From NCBI GenBank assembly GCA_902768125.1, contig CACXKA010000003.1:62001-126000 (forward strand): a DNA stretch of 64,000 nucleotides, in the 5' to 3' direction. Below the pieces are notes generated by a model, which saw only the letters and a program-made list of their open reading frames with translations, was not told the origin of the DNA and did no database searches. Source of the DNA: an uncultured Bacteroidales bacterium. Lineage in GTDB: Bacteria > Bacteroidota > Bacteroidia > Bacteroidales > Bacteroidaceae. Positions 1-8,387 of the stretch are shown here, piece by piece (the stretch's first letter is position 1; each line of letters opens with the position of its first letter). The position numbers were made by a program, and so were the translations under genes.

Positions 1-2
1 AG

Positions 3-641
3 GTGTATCGGGGCATGGATATCGGCACAGGAAAGGACTTGGCTGATTATCATGTGAAAGACAAGGATATTCCTTACCATCTGATAGACATTGCAGAGGC
101 AGGTGAGCGATACAACGTGTACGAGTGGCAACGAGGCTTTCTGTCCGCTTACGAAGACATCACGAAGAGAGGCAAGACGCCGATTTTGTGTGGTGGAACG
201 GGGATGTACATCGAGAGCGTCATCAAAGGATATGAGTTTGATGGAAGGACGTTTCCCCCCTTCAACTCGTTGATTATCGGACTCAAGATAGATAGAGACC
301 TCCGACGGGCGAAAATCAGTCAACGCTTGCGGGCTCGCCTGGAAGAAGGAATGATAGATGAAGTGAAGGGGTTGATCGATAGGGGAGTGTCCACCGAACG
401 GCTGATTCGTTACGGGTTGGAATACAAGTACGTCACACTCTATCTGTTGGGGGAACTCAACTATGAGGAGATGGTGTCTTTGTTGGAGATTGCCATCCAC
501 CAGTTTGCCAAACGCCAGATGACTTGGTTTCGTGGAATGGAAGAACGGCGTGGCATTCAGATTCATTGGCTCAGTGTGGAAATGCCGATGGATGAACGTA
601 TTGAACAAGTGAAAGAATTATGGAAGGAACAAATCGCATAG
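3..641 (+). CDS. miaA: tRNA dimethylallyltransferase MiaA, 5'-truncated by the window edge, with an internal deletion
   Basis: MiaA transfers a dimethylallyl group to A37 of tRNAs that read UNN codons. The visible part begins in the SRQ-VYRGMD segment, so the P-loop lies outside the window and the first GTG is an internal Val codon, not a start. Recognisable family segments are GMDIGTGKDL, the CGGTGMY loop, the LEEGMIDEV segment, YGLEYKY and the C-terminal HQFAKRQMTWFRG. Compared with my recollection of Bacteroides MiaA proteins of this type, the segment between residue 76 (IKGY) and residue 86 (PFNSLIIG) is roughly 55-60 residues too short. It lacks the tRNA-contacting insertion domain with its DxxxxxRAIRAIE helix. 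The reading frame is intact across the gap. The stop codon lies inside the next gene, a 22-bp overlap that implies translational coupling. Family assignment is firm; activity of this shortened form is uncertain. Confidence 0.88.
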   Translation: MYRGMDIGTGKDLADYHVKDKDIPYHLIDIAEAGERYNVYEWQRGFLSAYEDITKRGKTPILCGGTGMYIESVIKGYEFDGRTFPPFNSLIIGLKIDRDLRRAKISQRLRARLEEGMIDEVKGLIDRGVSTERLIRYGLEYKYVTLYLLGELNYEEMVSLLEIAIHQFAKRQMTWFRGMEERRGIQIHWLSVEMPMDERIEQVKELWKEQIA

Positions 642-1564
642 GTGTAATCTACAATCCACATTCAGGCTTTGACAAGTCGCGAAAACGATGGGAGTTGATT
701 AAGCAGTACATGGAGAAGAAGGGTGTGCAGTATGACTTTCTGCAATCCGAAACTCCTGACTCTGTGGAGCGCTTGGCAAAGATGATGTGTGAGAACGGCT
801 ACAGCATCATTGTGGTGGTGGGTGGTGACGGCTCCCTCAATCGGGCAGTCAATGCCATCATGCAGTGTCGTGAGTCTTTGCCCGAAGATTTTGCCCTTGC
901 CAACATTCCCAATGGTATTGCCAACGATTTCTCCCGTTTCTGGGGTGTGTCGGTCGATGACTACAAACTGGCTATCGACGGCATTATTGCTCGTAATATG
1001 AGAAAGATTGATGTGGGTTGCTGCACCTATCAAGACGACAGCATTCCTCAGCGTAGATATTTCCTGAACTGCATCAATATCGGTTTGGGTGCCCGACTGA
1101 TCAAGACGATGAACGATGCCACCCATATCATTGGTTCCCGCAAACTCTCCGTCATCCCAGCCCTCATCAGTCGCATCTTCGAACGCAAGCAATACAGCTT
1201 TTCCTTTAAGATTGAGACCGAGGAAATAGAGGATAAGTATATGTCGGTGTGTGTGGGAAACTGTCACGGCTATGGGCAGACACCCAATTCCGTTCCATAC
1301 AACGGACTCTTGGATATCTCTTTGATTACTCGTCCCAAATGGTGGCAACTTTTCGAAGGTTTCTGGCTGTTGGGCAAGGGACGATTCTTGAACTACAAGA
1401 ATGTCCATCCTTATCGTGCACGCCAGCTGACCATCAAGAGTATAGATAAAGCGTTGGTATCCCTCGATGGCGTCATTTTGCAATCGAAGCATCCAGCCCC
1501 TCTGCGCATAGGAATAGAAAAAGAGGCGCTGAACTTTATTGTTCCGTTGATTCCTTCAGAGTGA
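620..1564 (+). CDS. Diacylglycerol/sphingosine-kinase-like lipid kinase (DAGK catalytic domain)
   Basis: The protein has 314 residues. The N-terminal DAGK/ATP-NAD-kinase-like fold shows YNPHSG near residues 11-16, the nucleotide-binding GGDGSLNRAVNAIM around residues 74-87, and IPNGIANDFSRFWG around residues 100-115. The second half is the beta-sandwich lid typical of YegS/DgkB-like kinases, ending near a characteristic SLDGV segment. Members phosphorylate lipid substrates such as diacylglycerol; the actual lipid here cannot be told from sequence. The start ATG lies inside the 3' end of miaA, so the two genes are probably co-transcribed and coupled. It converges on the Crp/Fnr gene with only 13 bp between the stop codons, and I see no clear terminator there. 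Confidence 0.85.
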   Translation: MEGTNRIGVIYNPHSGFDKSRKRWELIKQYMEKKGVQYDFLQSETPDSVERLAKMMCENGYSIIVVVGGDGSLNRAVNAIMQCRESLPEDFALANIPNGIANDFSRFWGVSVDDYKLAIDGIIARNMRKIDVGCCTYQDDSIPQRRYFLNCINIGLGARLIKTMNDATHIIGSRKLSVIPALISRIFERKQYSFSFKIETEEIEDKYMSVCVGNCHGYGQTPNSVPYNGLLDISLITRPKWWQLFEGFWLLGKGRFLNYKNVHPYRARQLTIKSIDKALVSLDGVILQSKHPAPLRIGIEKEALNFIVPLIPSE

Positions 1565-1577
1565 GGCAGAAGGAACC

Positions 1578-2282
1578 TTAACCAATCTTGTTGATTTTTT
1601 CGAGACTTTCTCCATCGATGATTTTGATTTTCTTTCCATCGATGGCGATAATCTTTTCTTGTGCAAATGCCGAAAGGGTTCGAATGGCATTTGAGGTGGT
1701 CATGTTCGACATATTGGCGAGGTCTTCGCGCGACAGATATATGGAAAGGGTGGCTCCATCCTCTTCTAATCCGTAGTTGTCGCGAAGGAAAATCAGCGAT
1801 TCTGCCAGACGTCCGCGAATATGCTTCTGAGTCAGGTTGACGGTGCGTTGGTCAGAGTTGCCTACTTCCACTGCCAGCTGTTTGATGAAGAAGAGTGCCA
1901 GTTTGTTGTTCTCCATGACCCAACGTTCCATCATCTCAACAGGGATGAGGCAGACAGTGCTGCTCTCGAAGGCAGCGGCAGAAGTCACATAGTTCTGGTT
2001 GGCGAAATGGGCGCGGTAGCCAAAATATTCCACAGGCTTGATCACCCTGACGATTTGCGTCCTTCCTCCGATGCCGTCCTTGTAGATTTTCACCTTGCCG
2101 TTGAGGAGGCAATGAAACATCTGAGGCACCTCACCTTCCTGGTACAGCGTCTCATTTTTCTTGAAATGTTGTATGGTCAGATTCTCTTTCAGCTCCTCCT
2201 GTTGTTCGGGCGAAAGCATCTCCATGATATCCTGAAGACTGTCGATGGCATCCACCATCACAGCCGAATCCTTTTTTCTCAT
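1578..2282 (-). CDS. Crp/Fnr-family transcriptional regulator
   Basis: I choose the ATG at 2282 (MRKKDSAVM), giving 234 residues. A longer reading from a non-ATG codon at 2336 would start inside the promoter at 2306-2337. The N-terminal half is a cyclic-nucleotide-binding-type beta-roll (LYQEGEVPQMFHCLLNGKVKI, residues about 58-80). The C-terminal third is a winged helix-turn-helix with LSREDLANMSNMTTSNAIRTLS as the recognition helix region. No cysteine cluster typical of an Fnr Fe-S sensor is seen, so the signal is unknown. It is monocistronic, divergent from the glycogen operon, and lies between two well-formed opposing promoters. It could autoregulate or control the glycogen genes, but that is inference from position only. 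Confidence 0.88.
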   Translation of the reverse strand: MRKKDSAVMVDAIDSLQDIMEMLSPEQQEELKENLTIQHFKKNETLYQEGEVPQMFHCLLNGKVKIYKDGIGGRTQIVRVIKPVEYFGYRAHFANQNYVTSAAAFESSTVCLIPVEMMERWVMENNKLALFFIKQLAVEVGNSDQRTVNLTQKHIRGRLAESLIFLRDNYGLEEDGATLSIYLSREDLANMSNMTTSNAIRTLSAFAQEKIIAIDGKKIKIIDGESLEKINKIG

Positions 2283-2305
2283 TACCTCAAAAACTTTTTG
2301 CAATG

Positions 2306-2337
2306 CAAAGTTACACACAAGTTGCAAATTAAACAAA
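2306..2337 (-). promoter_or_regulatory. Bacteroidota-type promoter of the Crp/Fnr gene
   Basis: Read on the minus strand: TTTG, a 20-bp spacer, then TAACTTTG. This matches the known Bacteroidota sigma-ABfr consensus (TTTG, 19-21 bp, TAnnTTTG). Transcription would begin about 15-20 bases upstream of the ATG at 2282, which decides the start of that gene. Confidence 0.8.
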
Positions 2338-2424
2338 CCTTTTCTTGATTTTTCTGCTTTTTAGCATGTTTTTGGCGATTTTTCCGCGTTTCCATGAATT
2401 TTTTTTGAAAAAAAACGAAGAAAG

Positions 2425-2456
2425 GTTGTGTACAAGAAAAAAAGTCCCTAAATTTG
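2425..2456 (+). promoter_or_regulatory. Promoter of the glycogen operon
   Basis: GTTG, a 20-bp spacer and TAAATTTG fit the Bacteroidota consensus with one change in the -33 box. A start near 2461-2463 gives an A-rich leader of about 50 bases before the debranching enzyme ATG at 2512. Confidence 0.75.
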
Positions 2457-2511
2457 GAAATCAAAACCTAACACTCAAATTCGTTAAACAACAATACCTT
2501 AAAATACAACT

Positions 2512-4455
2512 ATGAGTTATTTGCATTTTGATAAAGCTCAAATGACCAATCTGCAAGAGTCTCTGCCGAAGGAGATTTTGCGGACGAATAGGTCTGGTGC
2601 GTATTCTTGCTCCACTATTGTGGACTGCAATACGCGAAAGTATCATGGTTTGTTGGTTGTTCCTGTCAAAGAGCTGGATGGCGAGAATCACGTGCTGCTT
2701 TCGTCGCTCGATGAGACAGTCATTCAGCATGGTGCACAGTTCAATCTTGGACTTCACAAGTATTCGGGCAATGTGTTCAGTCCCAATGGGCATAAATACA
2801 TCCGTTCTTGCGAATGGGAGAAACTTCCGACAACCATATATCGTGTAGGTGGTGTGATCCTGAAGAAGGAGAAGGTCTTTCAACATTTTGAGAACCGCAT
2901 CCTGATTCGTTACACGCTGCTCGATGCCCATTCAGCCACCACGCTTCGTTTGCGTCCTTTCCTCGCTTTCCGTAGCGTGGAGGATTGCACGCATGAGAAT
3001 GGCGGTGCCAACAGAAAGTACGATGTGATCGACAACGGAATCAAGACCCGAATGTATGCCGGCTATCCAGAGTTGATGATGCAGCTCAACAAGAAGAATG
3101 AGTTTGTGTACGAACCCAACTGGTATCGTGGCATAGAGTATCCGAAGGAACAGGAATTGGGTTATGAATATCGGGAAGACCTGTATGTTCCTGGCTACTT
3201 CGAGTTCGACATCAAGAAGGGTGAGAGCGTGGTGTTCGCTGCAGGATTGAGTGAGTTGAAGACCAATCAGATGAAGAAAATCTTCGACCACGAATATGAC
3301 GTGCATGTGCCACGCACCAACTTCCAGTCTTGTCTGGTCAATGCCGCCCATCAGTTCCACTATGAACGTAATGGTGAAACCTACATCATTGCAGGCTATC
3401 CTTGGTTCAAGTGTCGTGCTCGCGATATGTTTGTTTCCTTGCCGGGTCTCACTCTTGCCATCGATGAGGTGGAGTATTATGAGAAGGCCATGAAGACCGC
3501 CATCAAGGCACTGAATGCTTTTATGGATGGAACGGAGTCCGACATCATGATGGCAGAGATGGACAAGCCCGACGTGCTTCTGTGGGCAGTATGGTGTATT
3601 CAGCAATATGCCCGATTGGTCAGCCAAGAGGCAACGATTGAGAAGTATGGCAAGCTCGTCAACAAGATTGTGGACTTCATTCGTCAGAGCAAGCACCCCA
3701 ATCTCCTGTTGCACGATAACGGATTGCTCTACACCAATGGACGTGAACACGCTGTCACTTGGATGAATTCCGAGTTGCACGGCTCGCCTGTCGTGCCTCG
3801 TTCGGGTTATGTGGTGGAGATTAACGCACTTTGGTACAACGCCTTGCTCTTCAATGCCGAGATGCTGATGGCAAAGGGACGTCATGCCGAAGCTGGTGTC
3901 TATACCCAGCAGGCAGACATCACCGGCAAGTCCTTCAAGGAAGTCTTCCTCAACGAGCACGGCTACTTGCTTGACTATGTGGATGAAGGCTATATCTCTT
4001 GGGAGGTTCGTCCGAATATGTTGATTGCTTCCTCATTGGAGAACAGTCCGCTCACCACACCAGAGCGTAAGAAGATATTTGATATTTGCACCAAGGAGTT
4101 GCTCACTCCAAAGGGTATGCGTTCCCTCTCACCGAAGTCGGGAGCCTACAACCCCATCTATGCAGGTGGACAGGCACAGCGCGATGCAGCCTATCATCAG
4201 GGCACCGTTTGGCCTTGGCTCTCAGGTTTCTATCTCGAGACCTGCCTGAAGATTTACAAGCGGAGTGGACTCTCATGGGTGGATCGCTGCTTCTTGGGTT
4301 TCGAAGAAGAGATGAACTACCACTGCATCGGCACGTTGCCAGAACTCTTCGACGGCAACCCACCGTTCAGCGGACGTGGAGCACTTTCCTTCGCCATGAA
4401 TGTGGCGGCAGTGTTGCGTGTGAACAAGGTGCTTTCTAAATTCTATAACTATTAA
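2512..4455 (+). CDS. Glycogen debranching enzyme (amylo-alpha-1,6-glucosidase, GH133 type)
   Basis: This 647-residue protein has the layout of bacterial/archaeal GH133-like debranching enzymes. An N-terminal beta-sandwich (NRSGAYSCSTIVDCNTRKYHGLLV near residues 27-50) is followed by an (alpha/alpha)6 barrel with GYPWFKCRARDMFVSLPGL near residues 295-315 and YHQGTVWPWLSGFYLE near the C-terminus. The enzyme hydrolyses the alpha-1,6-linked glucose left at glycogen branch points. No signal peptide is visible, so it is cytoplasmic. It is the first gene of a three-gene operon, 14 bp ahead of the glycosyltransferase. The same three-gene order is known from other Bacteroidales. Confidence 0.92.
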   Translation: MSYLHFDKAQMTNLQESLPKEILRTNRSGAYSCSTIVDCNTRKYHGLLVVPVKELDGENHVLLSSLDETVIQHGAQFNLGLHKYSGNVFSPNGHKYIRSCEWEKLPTTIYRVGGVILKKEKVFQHFENRILIRYTLLDAHSATTLRLRPFLAFRSVEDCTHENGGANRKYDVIDNGIKTRMYAGYPELMMQLNKKNEFVYEPNWYRGIEYPKEQELGYEYREDLYVPGYFEFDIKKGESVVFAAGLSELKTNQMKKIFDHEYDVHVPRTNFQSCLVNAAHQFHYERNGETYIIAGYPWFKCRARDMFVSLPGLTLAIDEVEYYEKAMKTAIKALNAFMDGTESDIMMAEMDKPDVLLWAVWCIQQYARLVSQEATIEKYGKLVNKIVDFIRQSKHPNLLLHDNGLLYTNGREHAVTWMNSELHGSPVVPRSGYVVEINALWYNALLFNAEMLMAKGRHAEAGVYTQQADITGKSFKEVFLNEHGYLLDYVDEGYISWEVRPNMLIASSLENSPLTTPERKKIFDICTKELLTPKGMRSLSPKSGAYNPIYAGGQAQRDAAYHQGTVWPWLSGFYLETCLKIYKRSGLSWVDRCFLGFEEEMNYHCIGTLPELFDGNPPFSGRGALSFAMNVAAVLRVNKVLSKFYNY

Positions 4456-4469
4456 CGGAGGACAGCGGT

Positions 4470-5747
4470 ATGAAAGTTTTAATGTTCGGATGGGAATTCC
4501 CTCCTAAGATTTATGGTGGATTGGCAGTCGCTTCCTATGGTATCACCAAAGGAATGGTTGAGGGTCAGCCCGATGCGGAAATCACCTTCTGCCTTCCCAA
4601 GCCTTGTGGCGAAGAAGAAAAGTTCCTTCGTATCATTGGCATGAACCAGGTGCCAATCGTCTATCGTGGACACGACTACAACTATGTGAAGAGTCGCATC
4701 CCCGACTATATGACGCCAGAGCAGTACTACAACTTCCGTGACCATATCTATGCTGACTTCTCCTATATGAACGTCAACGATATGGGTTGCATGGAATTTG
4801 CGGGTGGCTATCCTGGCAACCTCCACGACGAAATCAACAACTTCTCGATTATTGCTGGTGTCGTGGCACGTTCAGAACAGTTCGACATCATCCATGCCCA
4901 CGACTGGCTCACTTACCCAGCAGGCGTTCATGCCAAGATGGTGAGTGGCAAGCCATTGTGCATTCACGTGCATGCCACCGATTTCGACCGTTCTCGTGGT
5001 AAGGTGAATCCTACTGTGTATTCCATTGAGAAGAACGGAATGGATCATGCCGACTGCATCATGTGTGTGTCGGAGTTGACCCGTCAAACCGTCATTCGTG
5101 AATATCATCAAGACCCACGCAAGTGCTTTGCGATGCACAACGCCGTGTATCCATTGCCACAGGAATATCTGGACATTCCTCGTGTCGATAACGGTAAGGA
5201 GAAGGTGGTCACCTTCCTCGGACGCATCACCATGCAGAAAGGTCCTGAATACTTCATGGAGGCAGCCGACCTCGTGTGCAAGCGTTCCAAGAACATCCGC
5301 TTCTGCTTTGCAGGTTCAGGCGACAAGTATTGGGAGATGGTTGAACTCGCAGCAGCCAAGGGCATTGCCGACCGCGTGCACTTCCCTGGTTTCCAGCGAG
5401 GCAAGCAGGTGTACGAGTGCTACAAGGCGAGCGATGTGTTTGTGATGCCATCCGTTTCAGAACCATTCGGTATTGCGCCGCTTGAGGCGATGCAGTGTGG
5501 CACTCCTTCCATCATCTCCAAGCAGTCTGGTTGTGGCGAGATTCTCGACAAGGTCATCAAGGTGGACTATTGGGACATCAACGCAATGGCAGACGCCATC
5601 TATTCCCTCTGCACCAACGAGGGACTTCACACCTATCTGCGTGACGAAGGTCTGAAGGAAGTGGCGGAGATCACTTGGGTGAAAGTAGGGCATCGCATCC
5701 GCAAGCTCTACGATGAGTGTATCTACAACGGAGGATTTATTCATTAA
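4470..5747 (+). CDS. GT4-like glycosyltransferase of the glycogen cluster (glycogen-synthase-like)
   Basis: The 425-residue protein starts MKVLMFGWEFPPKIYGGL, the glycine-rich loop typical of glycogen synthase-like GT-B enzymes. HAHDWLTYPAGV lies near residues 141-152, and the donor-site ExxxxxxxE motif appears as EPFGIAPLE near residues 331-339. It probably adds glucose to an alpha-glucan from a nucleotide sugar, but donor (ADP- or UDP-glucose) and acceptor cannot be read from sequence. It sits between the debranching enzyme (14 bp upstream) and the GH57 amylase (28 bp downstream), which supports a role in intracellular glycogen turnover. It is distinct from the GT5-like protein at 51408. 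Confidence 0.88.
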   Translation: MKVLMFGWEFPPKIYGGLAVASYGITKGMVEGQPDAEITFCLPKPCGEEEKFLRIIGMNQVPIVYRGHDYNYVKSRIPDYMTPEQYYNFRDHIYADFSYMNVNDMGCMEFAGGYPGNLHDEINNFSIIAGVVARSEQFDIIHAHDWLTYPAGVHAKMVSGKPLCIHVHATDFDRSRGKVNPTVYSIEKNGMDHADCIMCVSELTRQTVIREYHQDPRKCFAMHNAVYPLPQEYLDIPRVDNGKEKVVTFLGRITMQKGPEYFMEAADLVCKRSKNIRFCFAGSGDKYWEMVELAAAKGIADRVHFPGFQRGKQVYECYKASDVFVMPSVSEPFGIAPLEAMQCGTPSIISKQSGCGEILDKVIKVDYWDINAMADAIYSLCTNEGLHTYLRDEGLKEVAEITWVKVGHRIRKLYDECIYNGGFIH

Positions 5748-5775
5748 AACAACGAACTAAACGAATTAATAGAAT

Positions 5776-7248
5776 ATGAAAAAGATTTGTCTTTATTTTG
5801 AGATTCATCAGATAATCCATCTCAAGCGTTACCGTTTCTTCGACATCGGTCGCGACCATTATTATTATGATGACTACGAGAATGAGCGTTCCATCAACTA
5901 TATAGCAGAACGTAGCTATGTGCCAGCGTTGCAGACACTTATCCAGATGTGCAAGGATCATCCTGAGTTCAAGGTGGCTTTTTCCCTTTCGGGTGTGGGT
6001 TTGGAGCAGTTGGAGTTCCATGCACCTCAGGTGGTTGACCTCTTGCAAGAGATTAACTCGACGGGTCAGGTGGAGTTCCTCTGTGAGCCTTACAGCCACG
6101 GTCTTGCCTCACTTGCCAACGAGGAGAGCTTCGCTGCCGAGGTGAAACGAATGAGTGACCGCATCAAGGAACTCTTTGGCAAGCGTCCAAAAGTGTTCCG
6201 TAACTCCTCTCTCATCTACAACGACGAGATTGGTGCTCAGGTGGCAGCGATGGGCTTCAAGGGAATCCTCACGGAGGGTGCCAAGCAGGTGCTCGGCTGG
6301 AAGTCTCCACATTATATATATCATTGTGCTTCCGACCCACGTCTCAAGCTGTTGCTTCGCGACATCAACCTCTCCGAGGACATCACAGAACGATTCACCT
6401 CTCATCCCATCATGGCTGACCAGTGGCTCGACTGGATTGCCTCCACACCAGAAGGCGAAGACATCATCAACATTTTTGGCGAACTCGTCACCTTCGGTAT
6501 CTTCCATCCACTCCAGAGCGGCATCCTCGAATTCCTCAAGGCAATTCCTGTTTTGGCAAAGGAACGTGGCATTGGTTTCGCCCTGCCATCCGAACTCTGT
6601 TCAGAGAAGAGCGTGGGTGCCATCGAAGTGCCATACAACATCTCATGGGTGGACGAGGAGCGCGACACCTCTTGCTGGTTGGGCAACGTGATGCAGCGTG
6701 AAGCTTTCAACAAGCTCTACAGCGTGGCAGACCGCGTGCGAGTGTGTGGAGACCGCCGCATTCAGATGGACTGGGATTCACTCCAGGCATCCAACAACTT
6801 CCGCTTCATGACCACCAAGCCAGGCTATCAGTATCGAGGCATCTACGACAGTCCTTACGATGCGTTCACCAACTACATGAACATCTTGGGCGATTTCATC
6901 TCTCGTGTCAACAACCTCTATGGTGGTGCTGACAACGAAGAGATTGACGGACTCATCACGATGATCAAGAATCAGGGTGACGAATTGGCAAACAAGGACA
7001 AGGAGATTGAGCGTCTGCGCAAGAAGCTGGAGAAGTACGAAGCACCAGCCGCAGCAGAGAAGCAGGCTCCTGCTCCTAAGGCACCAGCTAAGAAAGCTCC
7101 TGCCAAGAAAGCGCCAGCCAAGAAGGCTGCTCCTGCAGCAAAGGCAGCACCAGCACCTAAGGCTGCTGAGGTGAAGAAGGAACCCGCTAAGAAGGCTCCG
7201 GCTGCCAAGAAAGCACCAGCCAAGAAGGCGGCACCTAAGAAGAAGTAA
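5776..7248 (+). CDS. GH57-family alpha-amylase with a coiled coil and a lysine/alanine/proline-rich tail
   Basis: The first roughly 400 residues match intracellular GH57 amylases of Bacteroidales: CLYFEIHQ at the start, the nucleophile region GFKGILTEGA near residue 175, and a later MDWDSLQAS segment. Residues about 380-430 form a short coiled coil (DELANKDKEIERLRKKLEKYE). The last roughly 65 residues are low-complexity repeats of APAKKAPAK type, strongly basic and unrelated to the catalytic fold. Such tails occur on histone-H1-like and nucleoid proteins. Here the tail could bind a polyanion or help self-association, which is inference. It is the third gene of the glycogen operon, followed by a strong intrinsic terminator. 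Confidence 0.88.
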   Translation: MKKICLYFEIHQIIHLKRYRFFDIGRDHYYYDDYENERSINYIAERSYVPALQTLIQMCKDHPEFKVAFSLSGVGLEQLEFHAPQVVDLLQEINSTGQVEFLCEPYSHGLASLANEESFAAEVKRMSDRIKELFGKRPKVFRNSSLIYNDEIGAQVAAMGFKGILTEGAKQVLGWKSPHYIYHCASDPRLKLLLRDINLSEDITERFTSHPIMADQWLDWIASTPEGEDIINIFGELVTFGIFHPLQSGILEFLKAIPVLAKERGIGFALPSELCSEKSVGAIEVPYNISWVDEERDTSCWLGNVMQREAFNKLYSVADRVRVCGDRRIQMDWDSLQASNNFRFMTTKPGYQYRGIYDSPYDAFTNYMNILGDFISRVNNLYGGADNEEIDGLITMIKNQGDELANKDKEIERLRKKLEKYEAPAAAEKQAPAPKAPAKKAPAKKAPAKKAAPAAKAAPAPKAAEVKKEPAKKAPAAKKAPAKKAAPKKK

Positions 7249-7265
7249 CTTCGAGGACATAAAGC

Positions 7266-7310
7266 AAAGCGTCCAAGATGAAACATCAGGTTTCTCTTGG
7301 ACGCTTTTTT
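7266..7310 (+). terminator. Intrinsic terminator of the glycogen operon
   Basis: A perfect 13-bp stem (arms 7266-7278 and 7295-7307, left arm AAAGCGTCCAAGA) is followed by a T run. It lies 18 bp after the GH57 stop codon. Confidence 0.93.
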
Positions 7311-7347
7311 ATGGGTGTCAGAAACTTAAGAAGGGGTTTCTGTCAGT

Positions 7348-8226
7348 TTAGGTGTTTTGATGATAAGCCAACATACCTTCGAGGGGCGACTGCAGCACCG
7401 TGCCGACAGAGAAGCCATAACGGGCAGCGGCTTCGGAAAGCTCCTGCTTGTAGTAGAGGGCAATGCTGCCCACGAAGTGGATGGTGGTCGGTTTTGGGTT
7501 CAGCGTCGAAAGTTTCGGCTTGAGCGGAAGGATGTTGCGCTGGAAGAACTGGTCGAAGCAGTCGAGCAAGAACGCGTGGATGGCAGGATGCCCCCTGTGT
7601 CTTGAACAGAACGGACTGAACGAAGCCAGATAGCGGTTGGGCAGGGGAGTGCGATAGACACGCTGGATGATGTTTGCCTGCGTCTCATGCGTTTCTTCGA
7701 AGAAGAGTTTGCAGATGTCCTCAGGAAGTTGCTTCTTGAAGATGTCACCCACCAAGCGTTTGCCGATGTACGCACCACTGCCTTCATCACCGAGGATGTA
7801 GCCTAAGGCTGGAATGCCAGGATGCAGGTCGCGTCCGTCATAGTAGCAGGAGTTGCTGCCTGTGCCGAGAATGGCAACGATGCCCGGCTGACGACCACAC
7901 AATCCTCTTGCCGCTCCCAGCATGTCGCTCTCCACACGGATGATGCCTGAGGTGCCAATCACTTGTCGCAGGGTGCTGGCAACCATCGGCGACTTCTCTG
8001 GTGTGCATCCCGCTCCATAGAAGTAAACGGACAGCCAATGACAGTTGACGGTCGAGAGTTTGGGCATCAGTTCATGCTGGAGGATGGCACAGATATCTTC
8101 CTCGTTCTGCTGGTAAGGATTGATGCCTTGTGTGTAGATAATGTTTTGAGGGTTGCTGGTGAGACACCAGGCAGTTTTGGTAGAGCCACTGTCTGCGATG
8201 AGGGCTACATTTGCTGGATTAATCAT
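7348..8226 (-). CDS. BadF/BadG-type ATPase, N-acetylglucosamine-kinase-like
   Basis: The 292-residue ASKHA-fold protein has an N-terminal phosphate-1 motif ADSGSTKTAWCL (residues 11-22), an ATP-binding AILGTGSNS segment near residue 125 and the GDEGSGAYIGKRL segment near residues 148-160. These are typical of the N-acetylglucosamine kinase/BadF family. Bacterial relatives phosphorylate amino sugars recovered from the cell wall, but the substrate is not certain. Near its C-terminus is a KPKLSTLNPKPTT stretch resembling the short repeat-derived inserts seen elsewhere in this window. It is monocistronic, convergent with the glycogen operon, and divergent from the guanylyltransferase with 161 bp between the starts. 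Confidence 0.85.
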   Translation of the reverse strand: MINPANVALIADSGSTKTAWCLTSNPQNIIYTQGINPYQQNEEDICAILQHELMPKLSTVNCHWLSVYFYGAGCTPEKSPMVASTLRQVIGTSGIIRVESDMLGAARGLCGRQPGIVAILGTGSNSCYYDGRDLHPGIPALGYILGDEGSGAYIGKRLVGDIFKKQLPEDICKLFFEETHETQANIIQRVYRTPLPNRYLASFSPFCSRHRGHPAIHAFLLDCFDQFFQRNILPLKPKLSTLNPKPTTIHFVGSIALYYKQELSEAAARYGFSVGTVLQSPLEGMLAYHQNT

Positions 8227-8329
8227 TGCACAAATTGTTATTTTGTGGCAAAAGTAATGTTTTTTTATTGAAGAATGAAGTTTTTATAGGTTTTTTCACA
8301 TTTTCATGACACTTTTCATTTTTATTTTC

Positions 8330-8337
8330 TAACTTTG
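8330..8337 (+). promoter_or_regulatory. -7 element upstream of the guanylyltransferase gene
   Basis: TAACTTTG matches the Bacteroidota -7 box exactly, but I find no good TTTG at the expected spacing upstream. It lies 50 bp before the ATG at 8388. Confidence 0.5.
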
Positions 8338-8387
8338 CACTTTCTTTTTAAGGAATAAAGGTAAAAACAGAAAGGAACTTGACCATT

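Noticed and set aside
662-1492. 276-codon minus-strand frame
   Set aside because: Antisense shadow of the lipid kinase.
2932-3960. 342-codon minus-strand frame
   Set aside because: Antisense to the GH133 gene, which has clear family motifs.
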